Shown in pieces: positions 56,702 to 64,000 of a stretch of DNA of 64,000 nucleotides. The translations under genes and the position numbers were made by a program. The notes under the pieces were generated by a model that saw only the letters and a list, made by a program, of their open reading frames with translations, had not been told where the DNA came from and ran no database searches. Origin of the DNA: Oceaniovalibus guishaninsula JLT2003 (GTDB taxonomy: Bacteria; Pseudomonadota; Alphaproteobacteria; Rhodobacterales; Rhodobacteraceae); the NCBI RefSeq assembly GCF_000299575.1, contig NZ_AMGO01000007.1:62001-126000 (forward strand). Direction: 5' to 3'. The number at the start of each line of letters is the position of its first letter. The first letter of the stretch is position 1.

Positions 56702-58348
56702 ATGACATTGAATCTCGACCTGCCCCATCAGGACGAACTGAAGCCGCGAATCACAGTATTCGGCGTCGGCGGCGCAGGCGGCAACGCGGTCAACAACATG
56801 ATCGCGCAGCAGCTCGAAGGGGTCGAGTTCGTGGTCGCCAACACCGACGCGCAGGCGCTGGCCCAAAGCCTCGCCCCCGCCAAGGTGCAGATGGGCGTCA
56901 AGGTGACGGAAGGTCTGGGGGCCGGCGCGCGCGCCGCCGTCGGCGCCGCCGCCGCCGAGGAAAGCATCGAGGACATCATCGACCATCTGGCCGGGGCGCA
57001 TATGTGCTTCATCACCGCCGGCATGGGCGGCGGCACCGGCACAGGCGCCACCCCCATCATCGCGCAGGCCGCGCGCGAGCTGGGCGTGCTGACCGTGGGC
57101 GTCGTGACCAAGCCCTTCCAGTTCGAAGGCGCCAAGCGGATGCGTCAGGCCGAGGAAGGCGTCGAGGCGCTTCAGAAGATGGTCGATACGCTGATCATCA
57201 TTCCCAACCAGAACCTGTTCCGTCTGGCCAACGAAAAGACCACCTGCACCGACGCCTTCGCGATGGCCGACGACGTGCTCTATCAGGGCGTCAAGGGCGT
57301 GACCGACCTGATGGTGCGTCCGGGCCTCATCAACCTCGACTTCGCCGATGTGCGCGCCGTGATGGACGAGATGGGCAAGGCGATGATGGGCACCGGCGAG
57401 GCCGAAGGCGACGACCGGGCGCTTCAGGCCGCCGAAAAGGCCATCGCCAACCCGCTGCTGGACGAAATCAGCCTCAACGGCGCCAAGGGCGTGCTGATCA
57501 ACATCACCGGCGGGCACGACCTGACCCTGTTCGAACTGGACGAGGCGGCGAACGTCATCCGCGAAAAGGTCGATCCCGACGCCAACATCATCGTCGGCTC
57601 GACGCTGGACGAAACCATGTCGGGCAAGGTCCGCGTCAGCGTCGTGGCCACCGGCATCGACGCGTCGGTCCAGGTCGGCGACGTGCCCGTCCCGCGCCGT
57701 CGCATGGCCGAACCGCTGGTGACGCCGCGCGTTGAGGAACCGGCGGCAGCGCCCGCCCCGGCACCCGCCCGTCTCGCCGCGGCATCGTCGCGCCCGACCG
57801 CGGCACAGGTCGTCGCCGCCCGCCGCGCCGCACCTGCCGAACGGGCCGAGCGGGCCGAGCCTGCCGCCCCCGATCAGGACTTCTTCGCCGACTACACGCC
57901 GGTCCACGACACGGCCGACCAGGACGAGGGATCCCAGACCGCGGCCGAGGACGATATGCCCGCCCCGGCTTATCGCCCCGCCGCCGCCGCCCCGCAGGCG
58001 CCCGCCAACCCCGTATCTCAGGCGGTCGCCGCGCGCCGCGGCGCGCCCGGCCAGCCCACGCCCGAAGCGCTGGCGCGTCTCCAGGCCGTCGTCGGCAAGG
58101 CCAACGCCTCGGGCGCGCGTCAGCCGCAGGGGCAGCAGCCCCCGGTGGAACGGCCGCGCTTCGGCATAAACTCGCTCATCAACCGGATGACCGGCCATCA
58201 GGAGGGCGAGCATCAGCGCCCGACCCCAAGCCAGTCGCAGCCCGCGCGCCGCGCGCAGCCGCAGGTGCACCGTTTCGAGGACGAAGAAGACGTCAGCGAA
58301 CAGGACCGAATCGAAATTCCGGCCTTCCTGCGCCGTCAGGCCAACTGA
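56702..58348 (+). CDS. ftsZ: Cell division protein FtsZ
   Basis: A 548-residue tubulin-like GTPase that forms the Z ring. The GTPase core (about residues 14-320) has [18 protein letters not shown], the tubulin signature [18 protein letters not shown], the T7 loop [22 protein letters not shown], and [20 protein letters not shown]. An Ala/Pro-rich, charged linker of about 200 residues follows (repeats such as [11 protein letters not shown]), then the conserved C-terminal peptide [13 protein letters not shown] that binds FtsA. Long linkers are normal in this order. The ATG at 56702 is the family start. Confidence 0.97.
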   Translation: MTLNLDLPHQDELKPRITVFGVGGAGGNAVNNMIAQQLEGVEFVVANTDAQALAQSLAPAKVQMGVKVTEGLGAGARAAVGAAAAEESIEDIIDHLAGAHMCFITAGMGGGTGTGATPIIAQAARELGVLTVGVVTKPFQFEGAKRMRQAEEGVEALQKMVDTLIIIPNQNLFRLANEKTTCTDAFAMADDVLYQGVKGVTDLMVRPGLINLDFADVRAVMDEMGKAMMGTGEAEGDDRALQAAEKAIANPLLDEISLNGAKGVLINITGGHDLTLFELDEAANVIREKVDPDANIIVGSTLDETMSGKVRVSVVATGIDASVQVGDVPVPRRRMAEPLVTPRVEEPAAAPAPAPARLAAASSRPTAAQVVAARRAAPAERAERAEPAAPDQDFFADYTPVHDTADQDEGSQTAAEDDMPAPAYRPAAAAPQAPANPVSQAVAARRGAPGQPTPEALARLQAVVGKANASGARQPQGQQPPVERPRFGINSLINRMTGHQEGEHQRPTPSQSQPARRAQPQVHRFEDEEDVSEQDRIEIPAFLRRQAN

Positions 58349-58370
58349 CGCGGCACCGGAACGGACGACG

Positions 58371-58397
58371 GGGGCCGGCTTCGTACCGGCCCCTTTC
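58371..58397 (+). terminator. Intrinsic terminator after ftsZ
   Basis: GGGGCCGG pairs with CCGGCCCC around loop CTTCGTA, followed by TTTCC. It lies 22 bases after the ftsZ stop, so lpxC probably has its own promoter in 58398-58528. Confidence 0.75.
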
Positions 58398-58528
58398 CTC
58401 ATCCCGCAGGCTCTCTGTTACAGACCGTTGCAAAGGTTGAATTGAGCTTCCGGCCCCCCGCGCCTAGCTAATCGTTAACGGACCGGCATCGCACGATCGG
58501 TCCGACGGGCAGCAAGCGGGACAGTGAC

Positions 58529-59449
58529 ATGCAAACGACCTTGAAAGGGCCGGTGACGTTCACCGGCATCGGCCTGCATACCGGGCGGCCCGTCCGCATG
58601 GTGCTGCGGCCTGCCTCGGCGGAATTCGGCATCTGGTTCAGCCGCACCGATGTGGTGGACCGCGATCCGCTGGTTCCCGCCCGTTGGGATGCCGTGCGCC
58701 CCTCGCAGCTTTGCACACTGATCGCCAATGCCTCGGGCGTCGAGGTTTCGACGATCGAACACGTCATGGCCGCCATCGCCGGTTGCGGCATCCACAACGC
58801 CATGATCGAGATCGACGGCCCCGAGGTTCCGATCCTCGACGGATCTGCCGCGCCCTTCGTCGCTGGCATCCTCGCGCGCGGCCTGCGCCGTCAGGACACG
58901 CCCGTCCGCGCGATCGAGGTTCTTCAGACGGTCGAGGTGCGCAACGGCGACGCCATCGCCCGTCTCGACCCCGCCGATACGCTGGAAATGGATTTCCACA
59001 TCGACTTCGCGGATGCCGCCATCGGCGTGCAGGACAAGTTCCTGCGCCTGGCGAACGGCAGCTTCGTCCACGAACTCTGCGACAGCCGCACCTTCTGCCG
59101 GCAGGCGGATGTCAGCGCCATGCAGGCGCGCGGTCTGGCGCTGGGCGGCACGCTGGACAACGCGGTCGTTGTGGACGGCCCCATCGTCCTCAGCCCCGGC
59201 GGCCTGCGCCATGCCGACGAACCCGTGCGCCACAAGATGCTGGACGCGCTGGGCGATCTGGCGCTGGCCGGTGCGCCGCTTCTGGCGCGCTATACCGGCA
59301 ACCGGGCGGGCCACGCGATGACCAACGCGCTGCTTCGGGCGCTTTTCGCCCGTCCGCAGGCGTTCCGCATGGTGGTCGCCGACCCCGCCCTGGCCGCGCG
59401 TCTGCCGGGCGCGGGCCTGCGTGCCGTCGATGCGCCGCTGCATGCCTGA
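58529..59449 (+). CDS. lpxC: UDP-3-O-acyl-N-acetylglucosamine deacetylase
   Basis: A 306-residue zinc amidase that makes the first committed step of lipid A synthesis. Domain 1 starts TLKGPVTFTGIGLHTGRPV. The first zinc His is in STIEHVMAAIAG (H78). The second His and the Asp are in EPVRHKMLDALGDLALAG, and the catalytic His is in GNRAGHAMTNALL. VPILDGSAAPF is also conserved. The ATG follows AAGCGGGACAGTGAC. It lies between ftsZ and bamD, as in many Rhodobacterales. Confidence 0.97.
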   Translation: MQTTLKGPVTFTGIGLHTGRPVRMVLRPASAEFGIWFSRTDVVDRDPLVPARWDAVRPSQLCTLIANASGVEVSTIEHVMAAIAGCGIHNAMIEIDGPEVPILDGSAAPFVAGILARGLRRQDTPVRAIEVLQTVEVRNGDAIARLDPADTLEMDFHIDFADAAIGVQDKFLRLANGSFVHELCDSRTFCRQADVSAMQARGLALGGTLDNAVVVDGPIVLSPGGLRHADEPVRHKMLDALGDLALAGAPLLARYTGNRAGHAMTNALLRALFARPQAFRMVVADPALAARLPGAGLRAVDAPLHA

Positions 59450-59543
59450 CCCGCATCGCGCGCGGCGACAAGACGTTTTGCGCCCCGAATATCTGTGCTA
59501 GACGCGACCCGGTGAGGGAACCGGGACCGGGGAAACAGGACCG

Positions 59544-60386
59544 ATGCGCCAATTCAAGTCCAGCATCCGCCTTGCCGCGCCCATCGGCCTTGCGCTGTTT
59601 CTGGCGGGCTGCGGCGGCGGCACGTCCAGCCGCAACCTGCCGCTCGAAGACTTCTCCGCCAGGGACATCTACAATCGCGGCGAGGTCGAGCTTGCGTCGC
59701 AAAAGCCCGCCGAGGCCGCCCGCTTCTTCGGCGAGGTCGAGCGTCTTTATCCCTATTCCGAATGGGCGCAGCGCGCGCTGGTGATGCAGGCGCTGGCGTT
59801 CCACCGGGATCGCGACTACGAATCCGCCCGCGCCAGCGCCCAGCGTTACATTGACTTCTATCCGGGCGGCGAGGATGCGGCCTATGCCCAGTATCTTCTG
59901 GCGCTCAGCTATTACGACCAGATCGACGACGTGGGCCGCGACCAGGGGCTGACCTTCCAGGCCCTTCAGGCCCTGCGCGTCGTGATCGAACGGTATCCCG
60001 ACAGCGACTATGCCCGCTCGGCCGCGCTCAAGTTCGACCTTGCCTTCGACCACCTCGCCGGCAAGGAAATGGAAATCGGGCGCTATTATCTCAAGCGCGG
60101 GCATTACACCGCCGCGATCAACCGCTTCCGCGTCGTCGTCGAACAGTTCCAGACCACCACCCACACCCCCGAGGCGCTGCTGCGCCTGGTCGAGGCGTAT
60201 CTCAGTCTCGGCCTGGAAGACGAGGCGCGCACCGCCGGCGCCATCCTCGGCTACAACTACCAGGGCACGGAATGGTATCGCGACGCCTACGCGCTGCTGA
60301 CGGGGCGGGGCCTGACGCTGGAACCCGTGGGCGACGGCTGGCTTCAGACCACCTATCGTCAGGTCGTCCGGGGCGAGTGGCTCTGA
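59544..60386 (+). CDS. bamD: Outer membrane protein assembly factor BamD
   Basis: A 280-residue outer-membrane lipoprotein of the BAM complex. The signal peptide ends with lipobox LAGC (Cys about 23). Five TPR-like repeats follow (DIYNRGEVELASQKPAEAARFFGEVERLYPYSEWAQRALV, YESARASAQRYIDFYPGGEDAAYAQYLLALSYYDQI and others), typical of BamD/ComL. It helps BamA fold beta-barrel proteins. A good leader (GGGACCGGGGAAACAGGACCG) precedes the ATG. Confidence 0.96.
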   Translation: MRQFKSSIRLAAPIGLALFLAGCGGGTSSRNLPLEDFSARDIYNRGEVELASQKPAEAARFFGEVERLYPYSEWAQRALVMQALAFHRDRDYESARASAQRYIDFYPGGEDAAYAQYLLALSYYDQIDDVGRDQGLTFQALQALRVVIERYPDSDYARSAALKFDLAFDHLAGKEMEIGRYYLKRGHYTAAINRFRVVVEQFQTTTHTPEALLRLVEAYLSLGLEDEARTAGAILGYNYQGTEWYRDAYALLTGRGLTLEPVGDGWLQTTYRQVVRGEWL

Positions 60387-60416
60387 CCCCCGCCATTCGT
60401 CGCGCCCGGCCCTGAC

Positions 60417-62081
60417 ATGCTGCGTCACCTCGACATCCGCGACCTGCTGCTGATCGACCGGCTGGAGCTCGAGTTTCAGCCGGGGCTGAACGTCCTGACC
60501 GGCGAAACGGGGGCCGGCAAATCCATCCTGCTCGATGCGCTGGGCTTTGTTCTGGGTTGGCGCGGCCGCGCCGATCTGGTCCGCAGCGGTGCCGCGCAGG
60601 GCGAGGTCACGGCCGGTTTCGACCTGCCGCCATCCCATCCCGGCCGCGCCGTGCTGGCCGAAGCGGGCATCGACGACGGCGAGGACGATCTGATCCTGCG
60701 CCGCGTCAACACCGCCGAAGGGCGCAAGACCGCCTGGATCAACGACCGCCGCGTGTCGGGCGAGGTTCTGCGCCGGCTGTCGGAAACGCTGGTCGAACTG
60801 CACGGCCAGCACGACGATCGCGGTCTGCTCGATCCGCGCGGCCATCGCGCCCTGCTGGACGATTTCGCCCGCGCCGCCCCGCTTCTCGACGCGGTGCGCG
60901 CCGCCTGGCGCGCCCGTCAGGCCGCCGCGACCCGTCTGTCGCAGGCGCGCGCCACCCTCGACGCCCTTCATGCCGAGGAGGAATATCTGCGCTTCGCCGT
61001 GGGCGAACTCGATCATCTCGATCCCCAACCGGGCGAGGAAGCGCGCCTCGATACCGCGCGCCGCGCGATGCAGGCATCGGCCCGCATCCGCGAGGATATT
61101 CAGCGCGCGCATGACGTGCTCGGTCCCGCCGGCGCCGAAGGGCTGGTGGGCGACGCCGCGCGCTGGCTCGACGCCGCCGCCCCCGAGGCCGAAGGCCGCC
61201 TCGATTCCGCGATCGAGGCGCTGGGCCGCGCCGCCGACGCGCTGGCCGAGGCCGAACAGGGCGTCGGCTCGGCCCTCTATGCGATGGATTTCGACCCGCG
61301 CGATCTGGAACTGACCGAGGAGCGGCTGTTCGCCATTCGCGGGCTGGCGCGCAAGTACGACGTGCTGCCCGACGATCTGGGCGATCACGCCCGGCTTCTG
61401 CGCGACCGTCTGGCGCAGCTCGATGCGGGGCAGGGCGACATCGCCGCGCTGACCAAGGCGCTGACAGCCGCCGAAGCGGCCTATGACAGCGCCGCCGCCG
61501 ATCTGCGCGCCGCCCGGACCGAGGGGGCCGACCGCCTCGATGCCGCGATGGCGGCCGAACTGGCGCCCCTGCGGATGGAACGTGCGACCTTCCGCACCGT
61601 CGTCACCGATGCGCCGCCGGGGCCGGACGGGGCCGATCAGGTCGAATTTACCATATCCACCAATCCTGGCGCCCCCGCCGGTCCGCTGGGCCGGATCGCC
61701 TCGGGGGGCGAACTCAGCCGCTTTCTGCTGGCGCTCAAGGTCTGCCTAACCCGCGATGCCGCCGGCCTGACGCTGATCTTCGACGAAATCGACCGCGGCG
61801 TCGGCGGCGCCACCGCCGATGCCGTGGGCCGCCGCCTGTCGGCGCTGGCGCAGGACGCGCAGGTGCTGGTCGTAACCCATTCGCCGCAGGTCGCGGCGCT
61901 GGGACAGCATCACTGGCGCGTGGCGAAATCGGTGACGGACGGCGTGACCACATCCGCCGTCCTGCCGCTGGACGCCGAGGCGCGGGTGGACGAAATCGCG
62001 CGGATGCTGTCGGGCGATACCGTCACGGACGAGGCCCGCGCCGCCGCCCGCGCCCTTCTGGCCGCGCGCATCGCCGCCTGA
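60417..62081 (+). CDS. recN: DNA repair protein RecN
   Basis: A 554-residue SMC-like ATPase for double-strand break repair. The N-terminal Walker A is LTGETGAGKSILLDALGFVL, with LVELHGQHDDRGLLDPRGHR, a central coiled-coil region (about 155-370), the C-terminal signature RIASGGELSRFLLALKV, Walker B LTLIFDEIDRGVGGATADAVG and the D/H-loop LVVTHSPQVAALGQHHWRV. The ATG at 60417 starts MLRHLDIRDLLLIDRLEL, the classic RecN opening. The 3' end runs into a 26-bp tandem duplication. Confidence 0.97.
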   Translation: MLRHLDIRDLLLIDRLELEFQPGLNVLTGETGAGKSILLDALGFVLGWRGRADLVRSGAAQGEVTAGFDLPPSHPGRAVLAEAGIDDGEDDLILRRVNTAEGRKTAWINDRRVSGEVLRRLSETLVELHGQHDDRGLLDPRGHRALLDDFARAAPLLDAVRAAWRARQAAATRLSQARATLDALHAEEEYLRFAVGELDHLDPQPGEEARLDTARRAMQASARIREDIQRAHDVLGPAGAEGLVGDAARWLDAAAPEAEGRLDSAIEALGRAADALAEAEQGVGSALYAMDFDPRDLELTEERLFAIRGLARKYDVLPDDLGDHARLLRDRLAQLDAGQGDIAALTKALTAAEAAYDSAAADLRAARTEGADRLDAAMAAELAPLRMERATFRTVVTDAPPGPDGADQVEFTISTNPGAPAGPLGRIASGGELSRFLLALKVCLTRDAAGLTLIFDEIDRGVGGATADAVGRRLSALAQDAQVLVVTHSPQVAALGQHHWRVAKSVTDGVTTSAVLPLDAEARVDEIARMLSGDTVTDEARAAARALLAARIAA

Positions 62082-62121
62082 CCGGCGGCCCGGTCGTCGC
62101 CGCCTGACGGGCGGCCCGGTC
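62071..62121. repeat. 26-bp tandem duplication at the recN 3' end
   Basis: Two 25-base copies, 62071-62095 and 62097-62121, differ at one position (C/G). The first copy carries the recN stop codon; the second ends in the stop codon of the convergent hydrolase gene. The duplication therefore makes up nearly all of the space between the two genes. Confidence 0.9.
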
Positions 62122-62914
62122 AACGTGCCGCATGTCCGATTCGTGTCAGGAAATCCGTCAGCACGGCGGCGAACGCGTCGGGCCGCTCCACGCAGGGCAG
62201 GTGCCCGGCGCCCCGGATCAGGTGAAACTGCGATCCGGGGATCAGGTCGGCGGTCTCGCGCACCAGATCGGGCGGCGTCGATCCGTCCTCGCTGCCCGCG
62301 ATGGCCAGCGTCGGCAGGCGCAGCCCGCTGGTCGGCGTCATCAGGTCGGTGCCGCTGATCGCCGCCGAACAGCCCGCATAGCCCTGCGCCGGCGTCCCCG
62401 TCAGCATGTTGCGCCACAACCGCATCCCGGGCGTGGCGCGGAACGGCTTGGAAAACCACCGCTCCATCACCGCATCGGCCAGCGGCTCCACCCCGCCGGC
62501 CGCGACGGCGGCGATCCGTTCGCCCCAGATGGCGGGCGTGCCGATGCGTGCGGCGGTATTGCTCAGCACCAGCGCGCGGATCAGGTCCAGCCGCTTGGCC
62601 GCCAGCCCCTGCGCGATCATCCCGCCGATGGACAGCCCGACGAACACGCAATCCCTGACCCCCAGATGGTCGATCAGCCGTTCCGCATCCGTGATCAGCC
62701 CGCCCATCGAATAGGGCGCCGGCGGCGCGTCGGTCAGGCCGTGGCCCCGCATGTCGTAGCGGATCAGCCGCAGCCCCGGCGGCAGCAGCGGCAGCACTGC
62801 ATCCCATAGCCGCAGATCCGTCCCCAGCGAGTTCGCGAAGACCACCGGCGCCCCCGCCGGATCGCCGTCGTCGCGGTAATGCACATGGATGTCGCCCAGC
62901 GTCGCTATCTGCAT
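62120..62914 (-). CDS. Alpha/beta hydrolase, 3-oxoadipate enol-lactonase-like
   Basis: A 264-residue alpha/beta hydrolase. It has the oxyanion segment VFANSLGTDLRLWDAVLPLL, RYDMRGHGLTDAPP, the nucleophile elbow VGLSIGGMIAQGLAAKR (Ser about 105), the Asp in IAGSEDGSTPPDLV and the His in RGAGHLPCVERPDAF. This matches PcaD, which opens the enol-lactone ring in the beta-ketoadipate pathway. No other pca genes are near, so the substrate is uncertain and I give no symbol. Confidence 0.85.
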   Translation of the reverse strand: MQIATLGDIHVHYRDDGDPAGAPVVFANSLGTDLRLWDAVLPLLPPGLRLIRYDMRGHGLTDAPPAPYSMGGLITDAERLIDHLGVRDCVFVGLSIGGMIAQGLAAKRLDLIRALVLSNTAARIGTPAIWGERIAAVAAGGVEPLADAVMERWFSKPFRATPGMRLWRNMLTGTPAQGYAGCSAAISGTDLMTPTSGLRLPTLAIAGSEDGSTPPDLVRETADLIPGSQFHLIRGAGHLPCVERPDAFAAVLTDFLTRIGHAAR

Positions 62915-62923
62915 CGCAGCCCC

Positions 62924-63892
62924 TCAATCCGCATGGGTGATCAGCGCGACGGTGAACGCGCAGGCATCGACATTGCCGCCCGTCGCCACGCAGATCACCG
63001 TGTCGCCCGTCACCGACTGGGGCCGGAACAGCGCGGCGGCCAGCGCCACCGCCCCCCCAGGTTCCAGCACCAGCTTGAGATGCGCGAAGGCCAGCGCCAT
63101 CGCCTGCATCGCCTCGTCGTCCGTCACCGCCATCCCTGGCCCGCACAGCCGTTGCAGGATCGGAAAGGTCAGCGCGCCCGGCTGCGGCGTCAGGATCGCG
63201 TCGCACCGGCTACCCGACAGCCGCCCGTTGCGCACGATCCGCCCCGCCGACAGCGACCGCGCCACATCGTCGAAGCCCGCGGGCTCGACCGTTCGCACCC
63301 GCAATCCGGGTGCCTCGGCCTCCAGCGCCAGCGCCACGCCCGACGCCAGCCCGCCGCCGCCGCAGCAGACCAGCACATCCGCCCGGCCGTCCCGGCCCGC
63401 TTCTTCCGCAATTTCCAGCCCCACCGTGCCTTGCCCGGCGATCACCTGCGGATCGTCGAAGGGCAGGATCAGCGTCAGGTCGCGCCGATGCGCCAGATCG
63501 GCGGCGATGGCGTCGCGGTCCTCGGTCGCGCGGTCGTAAAGCACCACCTCGCCGCCCAGCGCCCGCGTGCCGTCGATCTTGGATCGCGGCGCGTCGGCGG
63601 GCATGACGATCACCGCGGGCGCGTCGTGCATCCGCGCCGCCATCGCTACGCCCTGCGCGTGATTGCCCGACGAACAGGCCAGAACGCCGCGTCTGCGCGT
63701 CTTGGGATCCAGCGCCGACACCGCCGCCCATCCGCCCCGGAACTTGAAGCTGCCGGTCTGCTGCAACGATTCGGCCTTCACCAGCACGCGCCGCCCGGCG
63801 ATGGCGTCCAGCCGGGGCGACGACAGCATCGGCGTGCGCCGCACCACGCCCGCCGCGCGGTCCGCCGCCGCGCGGATCGCGTCGATGTTCAC
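62924..63892 (-). CDS. Threonine/serine dehydratase family PLP enzyme
   Basis: A 322-residue fold type II PLP enzyme. It has the Schiff-base Lys in LQQTGSFKFRGGWAAV (about residue 52), SSGNHAQGVAMAARMH, the tetraglycine phosphate loop VCCGGGGLASGVALALEAE and the late Ser/Gly ATGGNVDA. There is no C-terminal ACT regulatory domain, so it is of the catabolic threonine/serine dehydratase or serine-racemase-like type. GTG at 63892 overlaps the previous gene's stop as GTGA and is preferred; GTG at 63907 would add five residues. Confidence 0.85.
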   Translation of the reverse strand: MNIDAIRAAADRAAGVVRRTPMLSSPRLDAIAGRRVLVKAESLQQTGSFKFRGGWAAVSALDPKTRRRGVLACSSGNHAQGVAMAARMHDAPAVIVMPADAPRSKIDGTRALGGEVVLYDRATEDRDAIAADLAHRRDLTLILPFDDPQVIAGQGTVGLEIAEEAGRDGRADVLVCCGGGGLASGVALALEAEAPGLRVRTVEPAGFDDVARSLSAGRIVRNGRLSGSRCDAILTPQPGALTFPILQRLCGPGMAVTDDEAMQAMALAFAHLKLVLEPGGAVALAAALFRPQSVTGDTVICVATGGNVDACAFTVALITHAD

Positions 63893-64000
63893 AGCAGCGC
63901 CCGCCACGCCGCGATGGCGTCCAGCGCCTCGGGCTCGTCCAGAAACGGCACATGCCCGCGCCCCGGCACCTCGGCCACGATCATGTCGGGCCGGCGGCGG
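63889..64000 (-). CDS. C-terminal end of an alpha/beta hydrolase (continues beyond the window)
   Basis: The last 36 or so residues are visible in the minus-strand frame that ends at TGA (63891-63889): DMIVAEVPGRGHVPFLDEPE and ALDAIAAWRALL. A Gly-His before a proline-rich turn followed by DEPEAL and a final helix is the usual end of alpha/beta hydrolases (catalytic His and last helix). The rest lies beyond 64000. It overlaps the dehydratase start, so the two genes are probably co-transcribed. Confidence 0.65.
   Translation of the reverse strand, partial: RRRPDMIVAEVPGRGHVPFLDEPEALDAIAAWRALL

Overview
The window is about 64 kb of high-GC chromosomal DNA from an alphaproteobacterium, most probably of the order Rhodobacterales (Rhodobacter / Paracoccus / Roseobacter relatives). 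The pointers are: a class I lysyl-tRNA synthetase, a DUF2484 gene between murC and murB, carA divergent from yqeY, a DUF1127 gene followed by CCUCCUCCC-loop hairpin RNAs (the CcsR/cuckoo type known from Rhodobacter sphaeroides), a long mraZ leader ending in a terminator (the UpsM arrangement of the same species), and FtsZ with a long Ala/Pro-rich linker. I cannot name the genus. No prophage, insertion sequence or CRISPR array is visible. This is core genome.

Layout. 1-3937 (+): end of a branched-chain amino acid type ABC transporter operon (permease, binding protein, ATPase) with a patatin-like lipoprotein embedded in it. 4226-7228 (-): secreted dienelactone-hydrolase-like enzyme, an EamA exporter and ilvC. 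7368-19671: housekeeping genes in mixed orientation, including a class V aminotransferase, a UbiH-type hydroxylase, a GntR regulator, a glycosyltransferase fused to an MshEN-like domain, carA, yqeY, DUF2244, ctaD, nadD and dacB. 19750-28409: TerB-like protein, class I lysS, small envelope proteins, uvrB, an NDUFS4-like complex I subunit, a histidine kinase/response regulator pair and sodC. 28542-35607: tRNA-Arg(TCT), an MscS channel, a phospholipase D, an FMN hydroxyacid dehydrogenase and uvrD/pcrA. 35632-36774: small RNAs and regulatory DNA. 36775-62081 (+): the division and cell wall (dcw) cluster mraZ-rsmH-ftsL-ftsI-murE-murF-mraY-murD-[pepT and an HI0933-type flavoprotein, reversed]-ftsW-murG-murC-DUF2484-murB-ddl-ftsQ-ftsA-ftsZ-lpxC-bamD-recN. 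62120-64000 (-): enol-lactonase-like hydrolase, threonine/serine dehydratase and the end of another hydrolase.

How it works together: the dcw block makes UDP-MurNAc-pentapeptide (MurB-F, Ddl), lipid I and II (MraY, MurG), polymerises and crosslinks them (FtsW, FtsI) and builds the divisome (FtsL, Q, A, Z). LpxC (lipid A) and BamD (outer-membrane protein assembly) couple it to the outer membrane. Genes overlap by 1-13 bases through most of it, so translation is probably coupled.

Most notable observations: (1) mraY and ddl, both normally essential, are each broken by a single-base change in a poly-C run, most simply sequencing errors; (2) two tandem two-hairpin RNAs exposing CUCCUCCC/CCUCCUCCC loops lie downstream of the DUF1127 gene; (3) six MraZ-type boxes at about 10-bp spacing lie far upstream of mraZ, followed by a perfect terminator just before mraZ, suggesting an UpsM-like attenuated leader; (4) a perfect terminator hairpin lies inside the 5' end of the DUF2244 reading frame after ctaD; (5) three GANTC sites lie upstream of ftsZ; (6) a reversed gene pair interrupts the dcw cluster. 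I see no clearly undescribed multi-gene system.
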